A stretch of 64,000 bases of DNA, from the NCBI GenBank assembly GCA_002838205.1, contig CP017950.1, positions 62,001 to 126,000 on the forward strand, in the 5' to 3' direction. A program made the position numbers and the translations under genes. The DNA is from Tenericutes bacterium MZ-XQ (GTDB lineage Bacteria; Bacillota_I; Bacilli_A; Acholeplasmatales; Acholeplasmataceae). This document shows, piece by piece, positions 8,838-16,560 of this stretch; within the stretch, counting starts at the first letter, position 1; every line of letters begins with the position of its first letter. Below the pieces are notes generated by a model. The model did not search any database and was not told where the DNA came from. It worked only from the letters and a program-made list of their open reading frames with translations.

Positions 8838-11021
8838 ATGAATGAACAAATTATTAGTGAAATCAAAAAGCAGTTAGGTATTGCGGATAAACAGGTAAGA
8901 AGTGTTCTTGATTTGCTTAATGAAGGTAATACGATTCCGTTTATCGCTAGATATCGTAAAGAAGCTACTGGTGGTCTTGATGAAGAGCAAATCAATGAGA
9001 TTCATAAGACTTGGGAGTATCAAAACAATCTTCTTGATCGAAAAGAACAAGTGATTAGACTCATTGATGAAAAAGGTATGCTTACAGATGAATTAAAAGC
9101 TGAAATCTTAAAAGCTGATAAACTTGTTGAAGTTGAAGACTTGTATCGTCCATTTAAAGAAAAGAAAAAGACAAAAGCGACTGAAGCTGTTGCAAAAGGT
9201 TTGGAGCCGCTTGCGACATTTATGATGATGTTTCCAAATGACTCTATTGAAGATAAAGCTCAAGAGTTTCTAAACGATAAAGTAGAAACTGTTGAAGAAG
9301 CCATTGAAGGCGCTAAATATATCATCGCAGAAATGATTTCTGATGATGCGAATTATCGAAAAGCACTGCGTGCAGAAATGGTTAAGGCTGGAGTCGTACA
9401 AACATCTCTTAAAAAGAATGCAGAAGATGAACGTAAAGTCTATGAGATGTATTATGATTACAGTGAACCTGTAAGACAAATGAAACCACATAGAGTTTTA
9501 GCAATTAATCGCGCAGAAAAAGAAAAAGTTATTTCAGTGAAAATTGATTTAGATAAAGAAAGAATGACCTCTTATTTAGAGAAAAAGATCATTAGAAATG
9601 AGAATTCAACTGCAGCACCTTTCATTAAAGATGCTATTGAAGATGCATTAAAGAGACTTATATATCCATCTTTAGAAAGAGAAGTTAGAAGTGAATTAAC
9701 TGAAAAAGCTGAAGAACAAGCGATTGAAGTGTTTGCTGATAATCTTCAAAAACTACTCTTGCAACCACCACTTAAAGGTAAAGTTGTTTTAGGTGTTGAC
9801 CCTGCATTTAGAACGGGATGTAAACTTACGGTGTGTAATGAACAAGGTACTGTTTTAGATAAAGGGGTAATCTACCCTCATGAGAAAACAAAGGGTGGTA
9901 CGGTTACTGATAAACAAGTCAATGACTCTAAACGTGAGATCATTAGACTCATTCATAAATATAAAATCCAAATTATCGCAATTGGTAATGGAACAGCAAG
10001 TAGAGAAACTGAAAGTTTTATTGCTGATTTGATTAAAGAGTTCCAAATGAAAGTTCAATATGTGATTGTAAATGAAGCTGGTGCTTCAGTGTATTCAGCA
10101 AGTGATCTTGCTCGAGAAGAATTCCCTGATTTTAGCGTCGAAGAACGCTCAGCAGCATCCATCGCTAGAAGATTGCAAGATCCACTTTCAGAACTTGTTA
10201 AAATCGATCCTAAGAGCATTGGTGTTGGTCAATATCAACATGATGTGACACCTAAAAAGTTAAATGATAGCTTAAACTTCGTAGTTACTCAAGCTGTTAA
10301 TAGTGTTGGTGTGAATGTTAATACAGCAAGTAAAGCTCTATTAATGTATGTATCAGGCCTAAATAAAACAAGTGCAGAAAACATTGTTAAATTTAGAGAT
10401 AAAGTTGGTAAGTTTAATAATAGAGAAGATATTATTAAAGTTCCAAGACTAGGTGATAAGACATACGAACAAGCGATTGGGTTCTTAAGAATTCCTGAAA
10501 GTGATGAAGCGCTTGATGTGACTTCAGTTCACCCGGAAAGTTATCCAGTAGCAAAAGAAATCATGAAAAGATTTAATATTACTGGAGATATGTTTGGTAA
10601 AGATGAAGTGAAATTAATCGTTGAACATATGGATCGTCCTAAACTGCAACAAGAATTAAGTGTAGACAAATATACACTTGATGATATATTAGATGCATTT
10701 ATCGCACCGATTAGAGACCCTAGAGATCAGTTCCAAACACCAATATTAAAAAGTGATATTTTAAAACTTGAAGATTTATCTATTGGGATGGAACTTGAAG
10801 GTACAGTTAGAAATGTTGTTGACTTTGGAGCATTTATTGACATTGGATTAAAAGAAGATGGACTCCTTCATATTTCAAAAATATCAAAGAGCTATATCAA
10901 ACATCCAAAAGATGTATTAAACGTTGGAGATATCGTAAAAGTATATGTATTAAACATCGATAAAAACAGAGGCAAAGTTGGTTTGACAATGTTACAAGAT
11001 ACACTCCAATCATCGAAATAA
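8838..11021 (+). CDS. tex: Tex family RNA-binding protein
   Basis: Homologue of the conserved transcription accessory protein Tex, 727 residues, full length. Seen: N-terminal Tex helical region (IPFIARYRKEATGGLDE), a YqgF/RNase H-like domain (VLGVDPAFRTGCK near residue 318), helix-hairpin-helix region (VNTASKALLMYVSG) and a C-terminal S1 RNA-binding domain (GTVRNVVDFGAFIDIG near residue 655). A good ribosome site (AAAGGAG) precedes the ATG. Ends before a strong terminator. Tex proteins act on transcription elongation or RNA-protein complexes; the exact role is unsettled in most bacteria. Confidence 0.96.
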   Translation: MNEQIISEIKKQLGIADKQVRSVLDLLNEGNTIPFIARYRKEATGGLDEEQINEIHKTWEYQNNLLDRKEQVIRLIDEKGMLTDELKAEILKADKLVEVEDLYRPFKEKKKTKATEAVAKGLEPLATFMMMFPNDSIEDKAQEFLNDKVETVEEAIEGAKYIIAEMISDDANYRKALRAEMVKAGVVQTSLKKNAEDERKVYEMYYDYSEPVRQMKPHRVLAINRAEKEKVISVKIDLDKERMTSYLEKKIIRNENSTAAPFIKDAIEDALKRLIYPSLEREVRSELTEKAEEQAIEVFADNLQKLLLQPPLKGKVVLGVDPAFRTGCKLTVCNEQGTVLDKGVIYPHEKTKGGTVTDKQVNDSKREIIRLIHKYKIQIIAIGNGTASRETESFIADLIKEFQMKVQYVIVNEAGASVYSASDLAREEFPDFSVEERSAASIARRLQDPLSELVKIDPKSIGVGQYQHDVTPKKLNDSLNFVVTQAVNSVGVNVNTASKALLMYVSGLNKTSAENIVKFRDKVGKFNNREDIIKVPRLGDKTYEQAIGFLRIPESDEALDVTSVHPESYPVAKEIMKRFNITGDMFGKDEVKLIVEHMDRPKLQQELSVDKYTLDDILDAFIAPIRDPRDQFQTPILKSDILKLEDLSIGMELEGTVRNVVDFGAFIDIGLKEDGLLHISKISKSYIKHPKDVLNVGDIVKVYVLNIDKNRGKVGLTMLQDTLQSSK

Positions 11022-11040
11022 ATACTATCTAAATATAAGT

Positions 11041-11077
11041 AAAATGCTTCTCATATAAGAGTAAGCATTTTCTTTTT
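11041..11077 (+). terminator. Intrinsic terminator after tex
   Basis: AAAATGCTT pairs with AAGCATTTT; the inner CTC/GAG extends the stem, and a T-rich tract follows. Confidence 0.85.
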
Positions 11078-11136
11078 GATTTTAAGCATAATATCATTGA
11101 CAAAAATACTTATTTAAGTTAAAGTAAGGAGGTTAT

Positions 11137-12807
11137 ATGGCCACAGAGTATTATCATATAGGCCATTTTTATTTGCGAAGGAGAAGTTCAATGATTACAG
11201 TATCAAATGTTAATTTAATATTTCCGGATAAAAAGATTTTTGAGGATGTCAATTTAAAATTCTTACCGGGAAATTGTTATGGAGTTATAGGCGCAAATGG
11301 CGCTGGAAAATCTACATTTTTAAAATTACTATCAGGAGAAAAAGAAGCAACTTCTGGAAGTATCATTATTGATAAAAATAAGCGCTTAGCGTTTTTAAAT
11401 CAAAACCAAAATGCTTTTGATGAATATACAGTGATTGAAACAGTGTTTATGGGACATAAGAAACTGTTTGAAATTATGCAAGCTAAAGAAGTTTTGTATC
11501 AAAAAGAAACGATTACTGATGAAGAAGGTTTTCACTTATCCCATTTGGAAGCAGATTTTGCTGAGCTAGATGGATGGAATGCTGAACCTGACGCTGAGAA
11601 ATTATTAAATGGACTAAATGTTCCAGAAAGTGATTTCTATAAAAAGATGAGCGATATACTACCCAAAAATAAGGTTAAAGTATTACTTGCACAAGCTTTA
11701 TTTGGTAACCCAGATATTTTATTATTAGATGAGCCTACCAATAATCTTGATTTTGAAGCGATTGATTGGTTAGAAAATTTCTTAATCAATTATGAGCATA
11801 CAGTCATCACTGTATCTCATGATCGTCATTTTTTAAATAATGTATGTACACATATTATTGATATTGATTATTTTCAAGCTAAACTTTATGTGGGTAATTA
11901 TGATTTTTGGATGGAGTCATCACAACTTGTTCAAAAACTTATGGCTGATAAGAATAAGAAAAAAGAAGAACGCATTCAAGAGTTGAAAACGTTTATTGCA
12001 AGATTTAGCGCAAATTTATCTAAATCATCACAAGCAACATCTAGAAAAAAAGCATTAGAAAAAATAGAATTAGATCAAATCATCCCTTCAACTAGAAAAT
12101 ATCCTTTTATTGGTTTCGATATAGAAAAACAATTAGGTAAAGATGTTTTAGAGGTTAATAATTTAAGTTACTCTTTAGATGGAACTAAGCTATTTGACAA
12201 TGTGTCATTTGTGATCAATCGTGATGATAAAGTCGCGTTATTTGGGGATAATGATTTAGCAAAAACTGCTTTACTAAAAATACTTGCTGGTGAGATAAAA
12301 GCTGATAGTGGAACTATCAAATGGGGACAAACAGTAACAACATCATATTTACCAAGTGACAATGAATCATATTTTAATGGTAAAAACCAAAATTTGATTG
12401 AATGGTTAAGACAGTATTCAAAAGAACCTGCAGAATCATATATTAGAGGATTTCTTGGAAGAATGTTATTTAGTGGTGATCAACCTTTAAAAGAAGTGAA
12501 ATTCTTATCAGGTGGAGAGAAAATGAGATGTATGTATTCAAAACTCATGTTATCTGGGGCGAATACACTTCTTATAGATTCACCAACAATCCATCTTGAT
12601 TTAGAAGCAATTCAATCTGTTAATAAGGGATTAGAAGATTTTAAAGGATCTTTGATGGTCGCATCTCACGATCATGTTTTATTACAAACGGTTTGTAATA
12701 AAATAGTAGAAATTGGAAATAATGGATCATATAGTTATGAAGGTCAATTGGATGATTATTTAGCAAATCAAGATATTAAGCAAAGAAGAAAAGCATTATA
12801 TATATAA
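11137..12807 (+). CDS. ABC-F family ATPase with one degenerate ATP site
   Basis: Soluble twin-ABC protein; ABC-F members bind the ribosome and act in translation or antibiotic protection. Two starts are possible: 11137 (perfect GGAGG, 556 residues) or 11191 (AGGAG, 538 residues, starting MITVSNV as usual for the family). Domain 1 has an intact Walker A (GANGAGKS) and Walker B (ILLLDEPTNNLD), but its signature LSGGE is replaced by ILPKN. Domain 2 keeps LSGGEKMR but has a broken Walker A (GDNDLAKT) and Ser for the catalytic Glu (LLIDSPTIHLD). One composite site is therefore intact and the other has lost every motif. A linker of about 80 charged residues joins the domains. It is monocistronic. 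The subfamily looks YbiT-like, with moderate certainty. Confidence 0.92.
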   Translation: MATEYYHIGHFYLRRRSSMITVSNVNLIFPDKKIFEDVNLKFLPGNCYGVIGANGAGKSTFLKLLSGEKEATSGSIIIDKNKRLAFLNQNQNAFDEYTVIETVFMGHKKLFEIMQAKEVLYQKETITDEEGFHLSHLEADFAELDGWNAEPDAEKLLNGLNVPESDFYKKMSDILPKNKVKVLLAQALFGNPDILLLDEPTNNLDFEAIDWLENFLINYEHTVITVSHDRHFLNNVCTHIIDIDYFQAKLYVGNYDFWMESSQLVQKLMADKNKKKEERIQELKTFIARFSANLSKSSQATSRKKALEKIELDQIIPSTRKYPFIGFDIEKQLGKDVLEVNNLSYSLDGTKLFDNVSFVINRDDKVALFGDNDLAKTALLKILAGEIKADSGTIKWGQTVTTSYLPSDNESYFNGKNQNLIEWLRQYSKEPAESYIRGFLGRMLFSGDQPLKEVKFLSGGEKMRCMYSKLMLSGANTLLIDSPTIHLDLEAIQSVNKGLEDFKGSLMVASHDHVLLQTVCNKIVEIGNNGSYSYEGQLDDYLANQDIKQRRKALYI

Positions 12808-12888
12808 TAATCATCTAATCTTAGAAAACGATTATTAGAAATGAGATTGTTAAATGAAGTATTTATCATAAACTTTCATCAAAAATGG

Positions 12889-12917
12889 TTGACAAAATGA
12901 CAAAAATACGTTATTCT
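12889..12917 (+). promoter_or_regulatory. Promoter of the tRNA pair
   Basis: Perfect TTGACA at 12889-12894, a 17-base spacer and TATTCT at 12912-12917, about 34 bases before tRNA-Ser. A small GC-rich inverted repeat (CGCG...CGCG) lies just downstream. Confidence 0.7.
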
Positions 12918-12950
12918 ATATAAGCGCGAAAACGCGTAAACATAACGGTT

Positions 12951-13041
12951 GGAGTAGTACTCAAGTGGCTGAAGAGGCGCCCCTGCTAAGGGTGTAGACC
13001 AGGAGACTGGTGCGAGGGTTCAAATCCCTCCTGCTCCGCCA
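12951..13041 (+). tRNA. tRNA-Ser(GCU)
   Basis: A complete class II tRNA of 91 bases with encoded CCA. The acceptor stem GGAGTAG pairs with CTGCTCC (one G-T), the anticodon loop CTGCTAA gives anticodon GCU for AGC/AGU, and a long variable arm precedes the T-arm (GAGGG/CCCTC around TTCAAAT). Co-transcribed with tRNA-Glu. Confidence 0.96.
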
Positions 13042-13050
13042 TCGTTATTT

Positions 13051-13126
13051 GGCCCGTTGGAGAAACGGTTAACTCACATGCCTTTCACGCATGCACTCAC
13101 GGGTTCGAATCCCGTACGGGTCACCA
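13051..13126 (+). tRNA. tRNA-Glu(UUC), anchor of the downstream repeat array
   Basis: Complete 76-base tRNA with encoded CCA. The acceptor GGCCCGT pairs with ACGGGTC (one G-T), the anticodon stem CATGC/GCATG encloses loop CTTTCAC with anticodon UUC, and the T-arm is CACGG-GTTCGAAT-CCCGT. Its last bases and terminator recur five times over the next 8.5 kb, as expected for a gene whose 3' end serves as an integration target. Confidence 0.97.
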
Positions 13127-13172
13127 ATAATGTTATGAAATGCTCTTCTCACCCGTGAGAAGGGCTTTTTTT
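13115..13172 (+). repeat. Array repeat DR1 (tRNA-Glu 3' end plus terminator)
   Basis: 58 bases starting TACGGGTCACCAATAATG and ending in the terminator T-run are identical, base for base, to 15942-15999. This is the intact tRNA-proximal copy and the likely left attachment site. Confidence 0.93.
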
Positions 13173-13173
13173 T
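13145..13173 (+). terminator. Terminator of the tRNA pair
   Basis: CTTCTCAC pairs with GTGAGAAG around a CC loop, followed by GGC and eight T. It lies inside the repeated 58-bp segment, so integration replaces the terminator along with the tRNA end. Confidence 0.93.
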
Positions 13174-13267
13174 ATAGACATTATTAGGTGAATTTTAATT
13201 TATTAAGCAGTAATTTTTGTAGAGGTTTTCATTTTTTGATCAGATTTTATCAAAGGTTTAACAATCC

Positions 13268-13295
13268 CCATAATTTGTAATGACATAAGCGGTTT
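13268..13295. repeat. Leader site 1, module 1 (half degenerate)
   Basis: Central six bases AATGAC at 13279-13284, right arm ATAAGCGG. The left arm (AATTTGT) is degenerate. The centre lies exactly 78 bases before the centre of site 2. Confidence 0.55.
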
Positions 13296-13345
13296 TTAAT
13301 CCACAAGAAAGAAGTCCTGTAATGATTTAAAAAACACATCAAGAA

Positions 13346-13373
13346 AACCAACTTATATTGATATAAGTTTTAA
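13346..13373. repeat. Leader site 2, module 1
   Basis: CCAACTTAT-ATTGAT-ATAAGTTTT: arms of at least seven perfect inverted bases around a six-base centre (13357-13362), an 11-6-11 layout like Xer/tyrosine recombinase core sites. Confidence 0.7.
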
Positions 13374-13545
13374 CTGATTTCTATAACGTGTGTATTTTAT
13401 GTGGTTTTAACTCATTTGTAATAACAACTAAAATAGTAAAAAGTATAAATAAATTACATAACTCTGGAGCTTCATGGAGTTCTTGATAGTAAACAAGAAA
13501 TTCCAGTGAAATGAAATTCTAAGTATTAAATATAAACAGATTACA

Positions 13546-13554
13546 TGTTATAAT
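13546..13554 (+). promoter_or_regulatory. Extended -10 promoter (TGTTATAAT)
   Basis: Perfect extended -10, 36 bases before the ATG at 13590. Confidence 0.7.
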
Positions 13555-13589
13555 ATAATAAAAATAGGATAGATAATATAAGGAGAATT

Positions 13590-14048
13590 ATGAGAACAAT
13601 ATATGCACACAGTGCATTATTTAGATTTATGAATATTCTTTCAATCATTGTAACAACTTTTGCTATAGTACTTGGTATTGCCTTCAAAGATCCTGAAGTT
13701 TGGAAACTATTATTCGTGTCATTGTTCTTTACAAGTGTATCCTTATTGTTGCTAATTAATAGAGTTCAATATGATGATCAAATGATTCAAATCAAATTTA
13801 TCACGAAGAAAAAAACAATTAGATACTCTGATATAAAAGAAATTTACTACATAAACGATAGGGTTAAGGGTTGTGAAGTTGTCTTCAATTTAGAAAGTGC
13901 AATAGACTACAGCTGTAATTCATCACTTATATATATAAAAAAATGTAAAGATATTGGTATAACAAACACATTCACTTTTGCAGGTATGAGAGTAAAGGAC
14001 TTAAATAAGATACTCAAACAGTATAAAGGAAAAATAGTTTCCGCATAG
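13590..14048 (+). CDS. Two-TM protein with PH-like domain
   Basis: 152-residue membrane protein, first gene of array module 1. Two hydrophobic segments (about residues 12-32 and 38-56) are followed by a soluble beta-rich stretch with the YDDQMIQIKF...TIRYSDIKEIYY pattern typical of bacterial PH-like domains, and a C-terminal helix (MRVKDLNKILKQY). Function unknown. AAGGAG precedes the ATG, and the gene has its own promoter and terminator, so it is transcribed apart from the toxin-antitoxin pair behind it. Confidence 0.75.
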   Translation: MRTIYAHSALFRFMNILSIIVTTFAIVLGIAFKDPEVWKLLFVSLFFTSVSLLLLINRVQYDDQMIQIKFITKKKTIRYSDIKEIYYINDRVKGCEVVFNLESAIDYSCNSSLIYIKKCKDIGITNTFTFAGMRVKDLNKILKQYKGKIVSA

Positions 14049-14103
14049 ATCAAGTAAAACAATAAAATATTTGTATCATAGTTATAAATAATAATATAAG
14101 AAC

Positions 14104-14127
14104 ACCTAATTATTTAGGTATTTTTTT
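14104..14127 (+). terminator. Intrinsic terminator
   Basis: ACCTAA/TTAGGT stem with loop TTAT and a run of seven T after one A; separates the PH-like gene from the toxin-antitoxin operon. Confidence 0.85.
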
Positions 14128-14168
14128 GTATAAATTAATCTACTAAAAATTATCAAAAGATAATAAAT

Positions 14169-14203
14169 TTGACATAAGTTATCAATGAATGATATAATAT
14201 AAT
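14169..14203 (+). promoter_or_regulatory. Strong promoter of the MqsR/MqsA-like operon
   Basis: Perfect TTGACA (14169-14174), an 18-base spacer, TATAAT at 14193-14198 and a second overlapping TATAAT to 14203. The transcript would begin just upstream of the GAGGGGGG ribosome site. Likely repressed by the DNA-binding antitoxin at 14577. Confidence 0.8.
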
Positions 14204-14220
14204 ATATGAGGGGGGATTTC

Positions 14221-14562
14221 ATGACCAACATCATCGTTTTGATTGAAGCGTATCTAGAAAAAGTAAGATTATATATAGAAAAAGATGAGTATACATTTGA
14301 AAGACGGGATATGGAGAACCTGACATATCTAGGTATTTCTTACAAAACAGCACTGGATATCATTAAGAACTTAACATATGAGTGCTATGTATCAGGACCA
14401 GAACCAGATCATTTATATGAAGAACAAGATATATTTGTATTTGGAGGATTGTATGAGGAGATAGAACTTTATATTAAACTGACTTTTAGAAAGCGAGATG
14501 ATTTGTTTATCATGAGTTTTCACAGAGCAAAATATAAAATGGAATATCCACTAAAAAAATAG
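14221..14562 (+). CDS. MqsR-like toxin candidate
   Basis: 113-residue protein, start chosen at 14221 because GAGGGGGG lies directly upstream; the ATG at 14206 overlaps the promoter. Spacing of motifs resembles MqsR/RelE-fold mRNA interferases: an N-terminal helix (IEAYLEKVRLYIEK), a middle helix (YKTALDIIKNLTYECY) and C-terminal strands (IELYIKLTFRKRDDLFIMSFH) like MqsR's YLKITV...LIVSFK. It precedes a zinc-finger/HTH antitoxin by 14 bases, the toxin-first order of mqsRA. Cleavage activity is inferred; sequence identity to MqsR is low. Confidence 0.65.
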   Translation: MTNIIVLIEAYLEKVRLYIEKDEYTFERRDMENLTYLGISYKTALDIIKNLTYECYVSGPEPDHLYEEQDIFVFGGLYEEIELYIKLTFRKRDDLFIMSFHRAKYKMEYPLKK

Positions 14563-14576
14563 GAGGAAAAAATCAA

Positions 14577-15521
14577 ATGGATAAGAAAGCATATTGTTCA
14601 AAATGTGAGCAAAAGCAACACTATTTTATTAAACAAGAGGATTTGACTAGAAAAGTTAAGGAAAACACATATACATTAAATGCTAAGGTTGCACATTGTG
14701 CTGTTTGCGATGAGGAGGTCTATATTCCTGAGATTAGTGATCAAACACAACAAGCTTTTTTTAACGCATATCGACTAGATCATCAATTGCTTACTGTTGA
14801 TGAAATGATTAGCATAAGAAAAACTATTGGTTTGAATCAAAGAGACTTCTCAAGACTGTTAGGTTTTGGTGAAATAACCATCTCTAGATATGAATTAGGA
14901 TCATTACCAAGTAAAAATAACGCACAAGCAATTAGTAAAATATCTAATAAGAAGTTTCTTGAAGAGAAATACGAACAAAATAAGTTACTAATAAGTGAAG
15001 ATGGAAAAAAGATCATTGAAGACTACTTAAAACTAAAAGGCAACACAACTGGTAAAGTAAAGTACAGTCAAGATAAGTTTTTTGAGCTGACCTATCTAGT
15101 TATTGAAGAAGCGGAAAAAAACAACGAGAAGATGACTGAAACAAAGTTAAATAAATTGCTTTTTTATGCTGATTTCAATCATTATCTTAAGTTTGGAAAA
15201 GGCATAACCGGCTCTAAGTATTTAAAACTTCATTTTGGTCCTGTTCCCAACCACTCGTTATTGAAATATAGTAAAAATCCTTACATTAGTTTTTATAAAA
15301 CTGATGATGATCGAACACAAATAGAAATAGTTAAAAAACCTGCTAAATGGCACTTAAATGATTTCGAGAAAAAAATAATTGAGGCAATCTATTCGTACTT
15401 TAAAGATACAAACGCTAAAAAGATAACTGATATATCTCACCAAGAAAGTGCATGGACTAATGCAGTTCTATTTGAAGAAATTTCTTATGAACATGCAAAG
15501 GATTTAAAAATCACAGTTTAG
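14577..15521 (+). CDS. MqsA-like zinc-finger/HTH protein fused to a Panacea (SocA-like) domain, antitoxin
   Basis: 314 residues in three parts. The N-terminal zinc finger has CSKC near residue 8 and CAVC near residue 41, as in YgiT/MqsA proteins. The central XRE-type helix-turn-helix (SIRKTIGLNQRDFSRLLGFG, then ITISRYELGSLP) is near residues 80-115. The C-terminal Panacea/DUF4065 domain (TKLNKLLFYADFNHYLKFG, then KLHFGPVPNHS) starts near residue 160. MqsA binds its toxin with the zinc domain and its promoter with the HTH; Panacea domains neutralise varied toxins. AGGAGG precedes the ATG. Co-transcribed with the toxin candidate; the perfect promoter suggests autorepression. Confidence 0.85.
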   Translation: MDKKAYCSKCEQKQHYFIKQEDLTRKVKENTYTLNAKVAHCAVCDEEVYIPEISDQTQQAFFNAYRLDHQLLTVDEMISIRKTIGLNQRDFSRLLGFGEITISRYELGSLPSKNNAQAISKISNKKFLEEKYEQNKLLISEDGKKIIEDYLKLKGNTTGKVKYSQDKFFELTYLVIEEAEKNNEKMTETKLNKLLFYADFNHYLKFGKGITGSKYLKLHFGPVPNHSLLKYSKNPYISFYKTDDDRTQIEIVKKPAKWHLNDFEKKIIEAIYSYFKDTNAKKITDISHQESAWTNAVLFEEISYEHAKDLKITV

Positions 15522-15541
15522 TAAAGTTAGGAGGTGAATGT

Positions 15542-15745
15542 ATGAAGTATATAAGTAAAAATGAAGTTTTAGCTGGATTATTCATAGTTGTAGTTCTATT
15601 TATGTTTGGTTCTGCGGCTTTAAATACAACATTAACCTCCTTAAAGACTTCTGGGATTGATTTATTTGAAGTACTTTTTGCTAAACACATAGCATGGTTT
15701 GTAGTAAAAGGAATACTTGCTTTGTTGTCTAGTACTGGTATTTGA
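15542..15745 (+). CDS. Small membrane protein, possibly interrupted by a stop
   Basis: 67 residues with two hydrophobic stretches (about 9-28 and 50-64), following an excellent AGGAGGTG site and 20 bases after the antitoxin. The TGA at 15743-15745 is followed in frame by 22 further codons to TAA at 15812, and these encode another hydrophobic segment (LLFSVVLILVIASFF). The gene may be truncated by a point nonsense mutation. TGA is a stop elsewhere in the window, so reading it as Trp is not favoured. Function unknown. Confidence 0.6.
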   Translation: MKYISKNEVLAGLFIVVVLFMFGSAALNTTLTSLKTSGIDLFEVLFAKHIAWFVVKGILALLSSTGI

Positions 15746-15941
15746 TTGGGATCTGCTAAAAGTAAACTACTGTTTTCTGTTGTGCTTATTCTAGTAATTG
15801 CGTCATTCTTTTAAATGGTCTAGAAGTAAATTTATGGATTATCAAAGGATCCAAAAATGTATTCGGTTACCAAAACTATACATGAAATAAAGATATTCAA
15901 ATCTTTACTTTCTGTTAGTCACTGAAAAAAACGTGAACCCC

Positions 15942-15999
15942 TACGGGTCACCAATAATGTTATGAAATGCTCTTCTCACCCGTGAGAAGGGCTTTTTTT
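15942..15999 (+). repeat. Array repeat DR2, perfect copy of DR1
   Basis: Identical over 58 bases to 13115-13172, including the end of tRNA-Glu, CCA and the terminator. Upstream similarity continues (GTGAACCCC against TCGAATCCCG). This is the likely right end of the youngest module, a 2827-bp unit. Confidence 0.93.
15972..15999 (+). terminator. Terminator in DR2
   Basis: CTTCTCAC/GTGAGAAG hairpin with seven T, the same as the tRNA terminator; it closes module 1. Confidence 0.9.
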
Positions 16000-16128
16000 A
16001 TTGGTTTTATTATAACCATTACAAGACATTACAATTATGTGTAATTGTAAATATACACTTGAAATAAAGATTTCAAATATAGAAATGAAGAACTAAAAAT
16101 TTACTATTTTTAATAGATGCATGAGTCG

Positions 16129-16137
16129 TGATATAAT
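16129..16137 (+). promoter_or_regulatory. Extended -10 promoter (TGATATAAT)
   Basis: Perfect extended -10, 38 bases before the ATG at 16175. The in-frame ATG at 16121 lies upstream of it and is rejected. Confidence 0.7.
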
Positions 16138-16174
16138 TAATAATAAAATAGTGACAAAAGTTAGAGGGGATAAA

Positions 16175-16552
16175 ATGGATAGTCATATAAAGAAATACTT
16201 GAATCGATTTAAAGGCGCAAAAATTACAGAAATAAATGAGTTTCAAAACATTACATTCTTACTAAAAGACAAAGATATAAAATATATGCTTTTAGAAGGA
16301 GGATGGCGTATATTTGAGCATCATAAAATGGTTATGACAAAGTCAGAGTTTAAAAAAACTGAAGATATAAAAGATTATCTTGTTGGAGCAGTCATTAAAT
16401 ACATTAAAATTAGTGAGTTTAATGATTTAAAAATCGTATTCGAAAACCATATGATTCTCCAAATCATTGCTGACTCAATGCGATTTGAAAATTGGGTACT
16501 TAATCAAGAACTCATATGTCTACCTGGTGGAGAACTAACAGATTTTCTCTAA
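16175..16552 (+). CDS. Small cytoplasmic protein, DUF6188-like
   Basis: 125 residues, no membrane segment. Start at 16175 after AGAGGGG. The C-terminal half (LKIVFENHMILQII, then FENWVLNQELICLPGG) resembles DUF6188-type proteins, small beta-rich proteins sometimes seen near contact-toxin immunity genes. No toxin partner is seen here. First gene of module 2. Function not assigned. Confidence 0.65.
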   Translation: MDSHIKKYLNRFKGAKITEINEFQNITFLLKDKDIKYMLLEGGWRIFEHHKMVMTKSEFKKTEDIKDYLVGAVIKYIKISEFNDLKIVFENHMILQIIADSMRFENWVLNQELICLPGGELTDFL

Positions 16553-16560
16553 CCTTAATC

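Larger units (their letters stand above)
13174..13545. other. Module 1 non-coding leader
   Basis: About 370 AT-rich bases without a supportable gene. It carries the first pair of dif-like palindromes (13268-13295 and 13346-13373). Downstream of the second, the sequence around TTCTATAACGTG resembles the module 3 leader, indicating that the leaders share ancestry. Confidence 0.7.
15746..16120. other. Non-coding junction between modules 1 and 2
   Basis: Holds the 22-codon tail of the small membrane gene, repeat DR2 with its terminator and the module 2 leader. The leader has an 8-bp inverted repeat, TACAATTA-TGTG-TAATTGTA (16029-16048). The 78-bp site pair of modules 1, 3 and 4 is not recognisable here. 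Confidence 0.7.

Noticed and set aside
15743-15745. TGA read as tryptophan
   Set aside because: Many clear genes here (hprK, whiA, acpS, the SDR, transketolase C subunit) end in TGA, so the genome uses the standard code.
16029-16048. TACAATTA/TAATTGTA palindrome as a third-type array site
   Set aside because: It is near the expected place in module 2, but its arms and spacing differ from the CTTAT/ATAAG pairs and no partner lies 78 bases away; kept only as a note.
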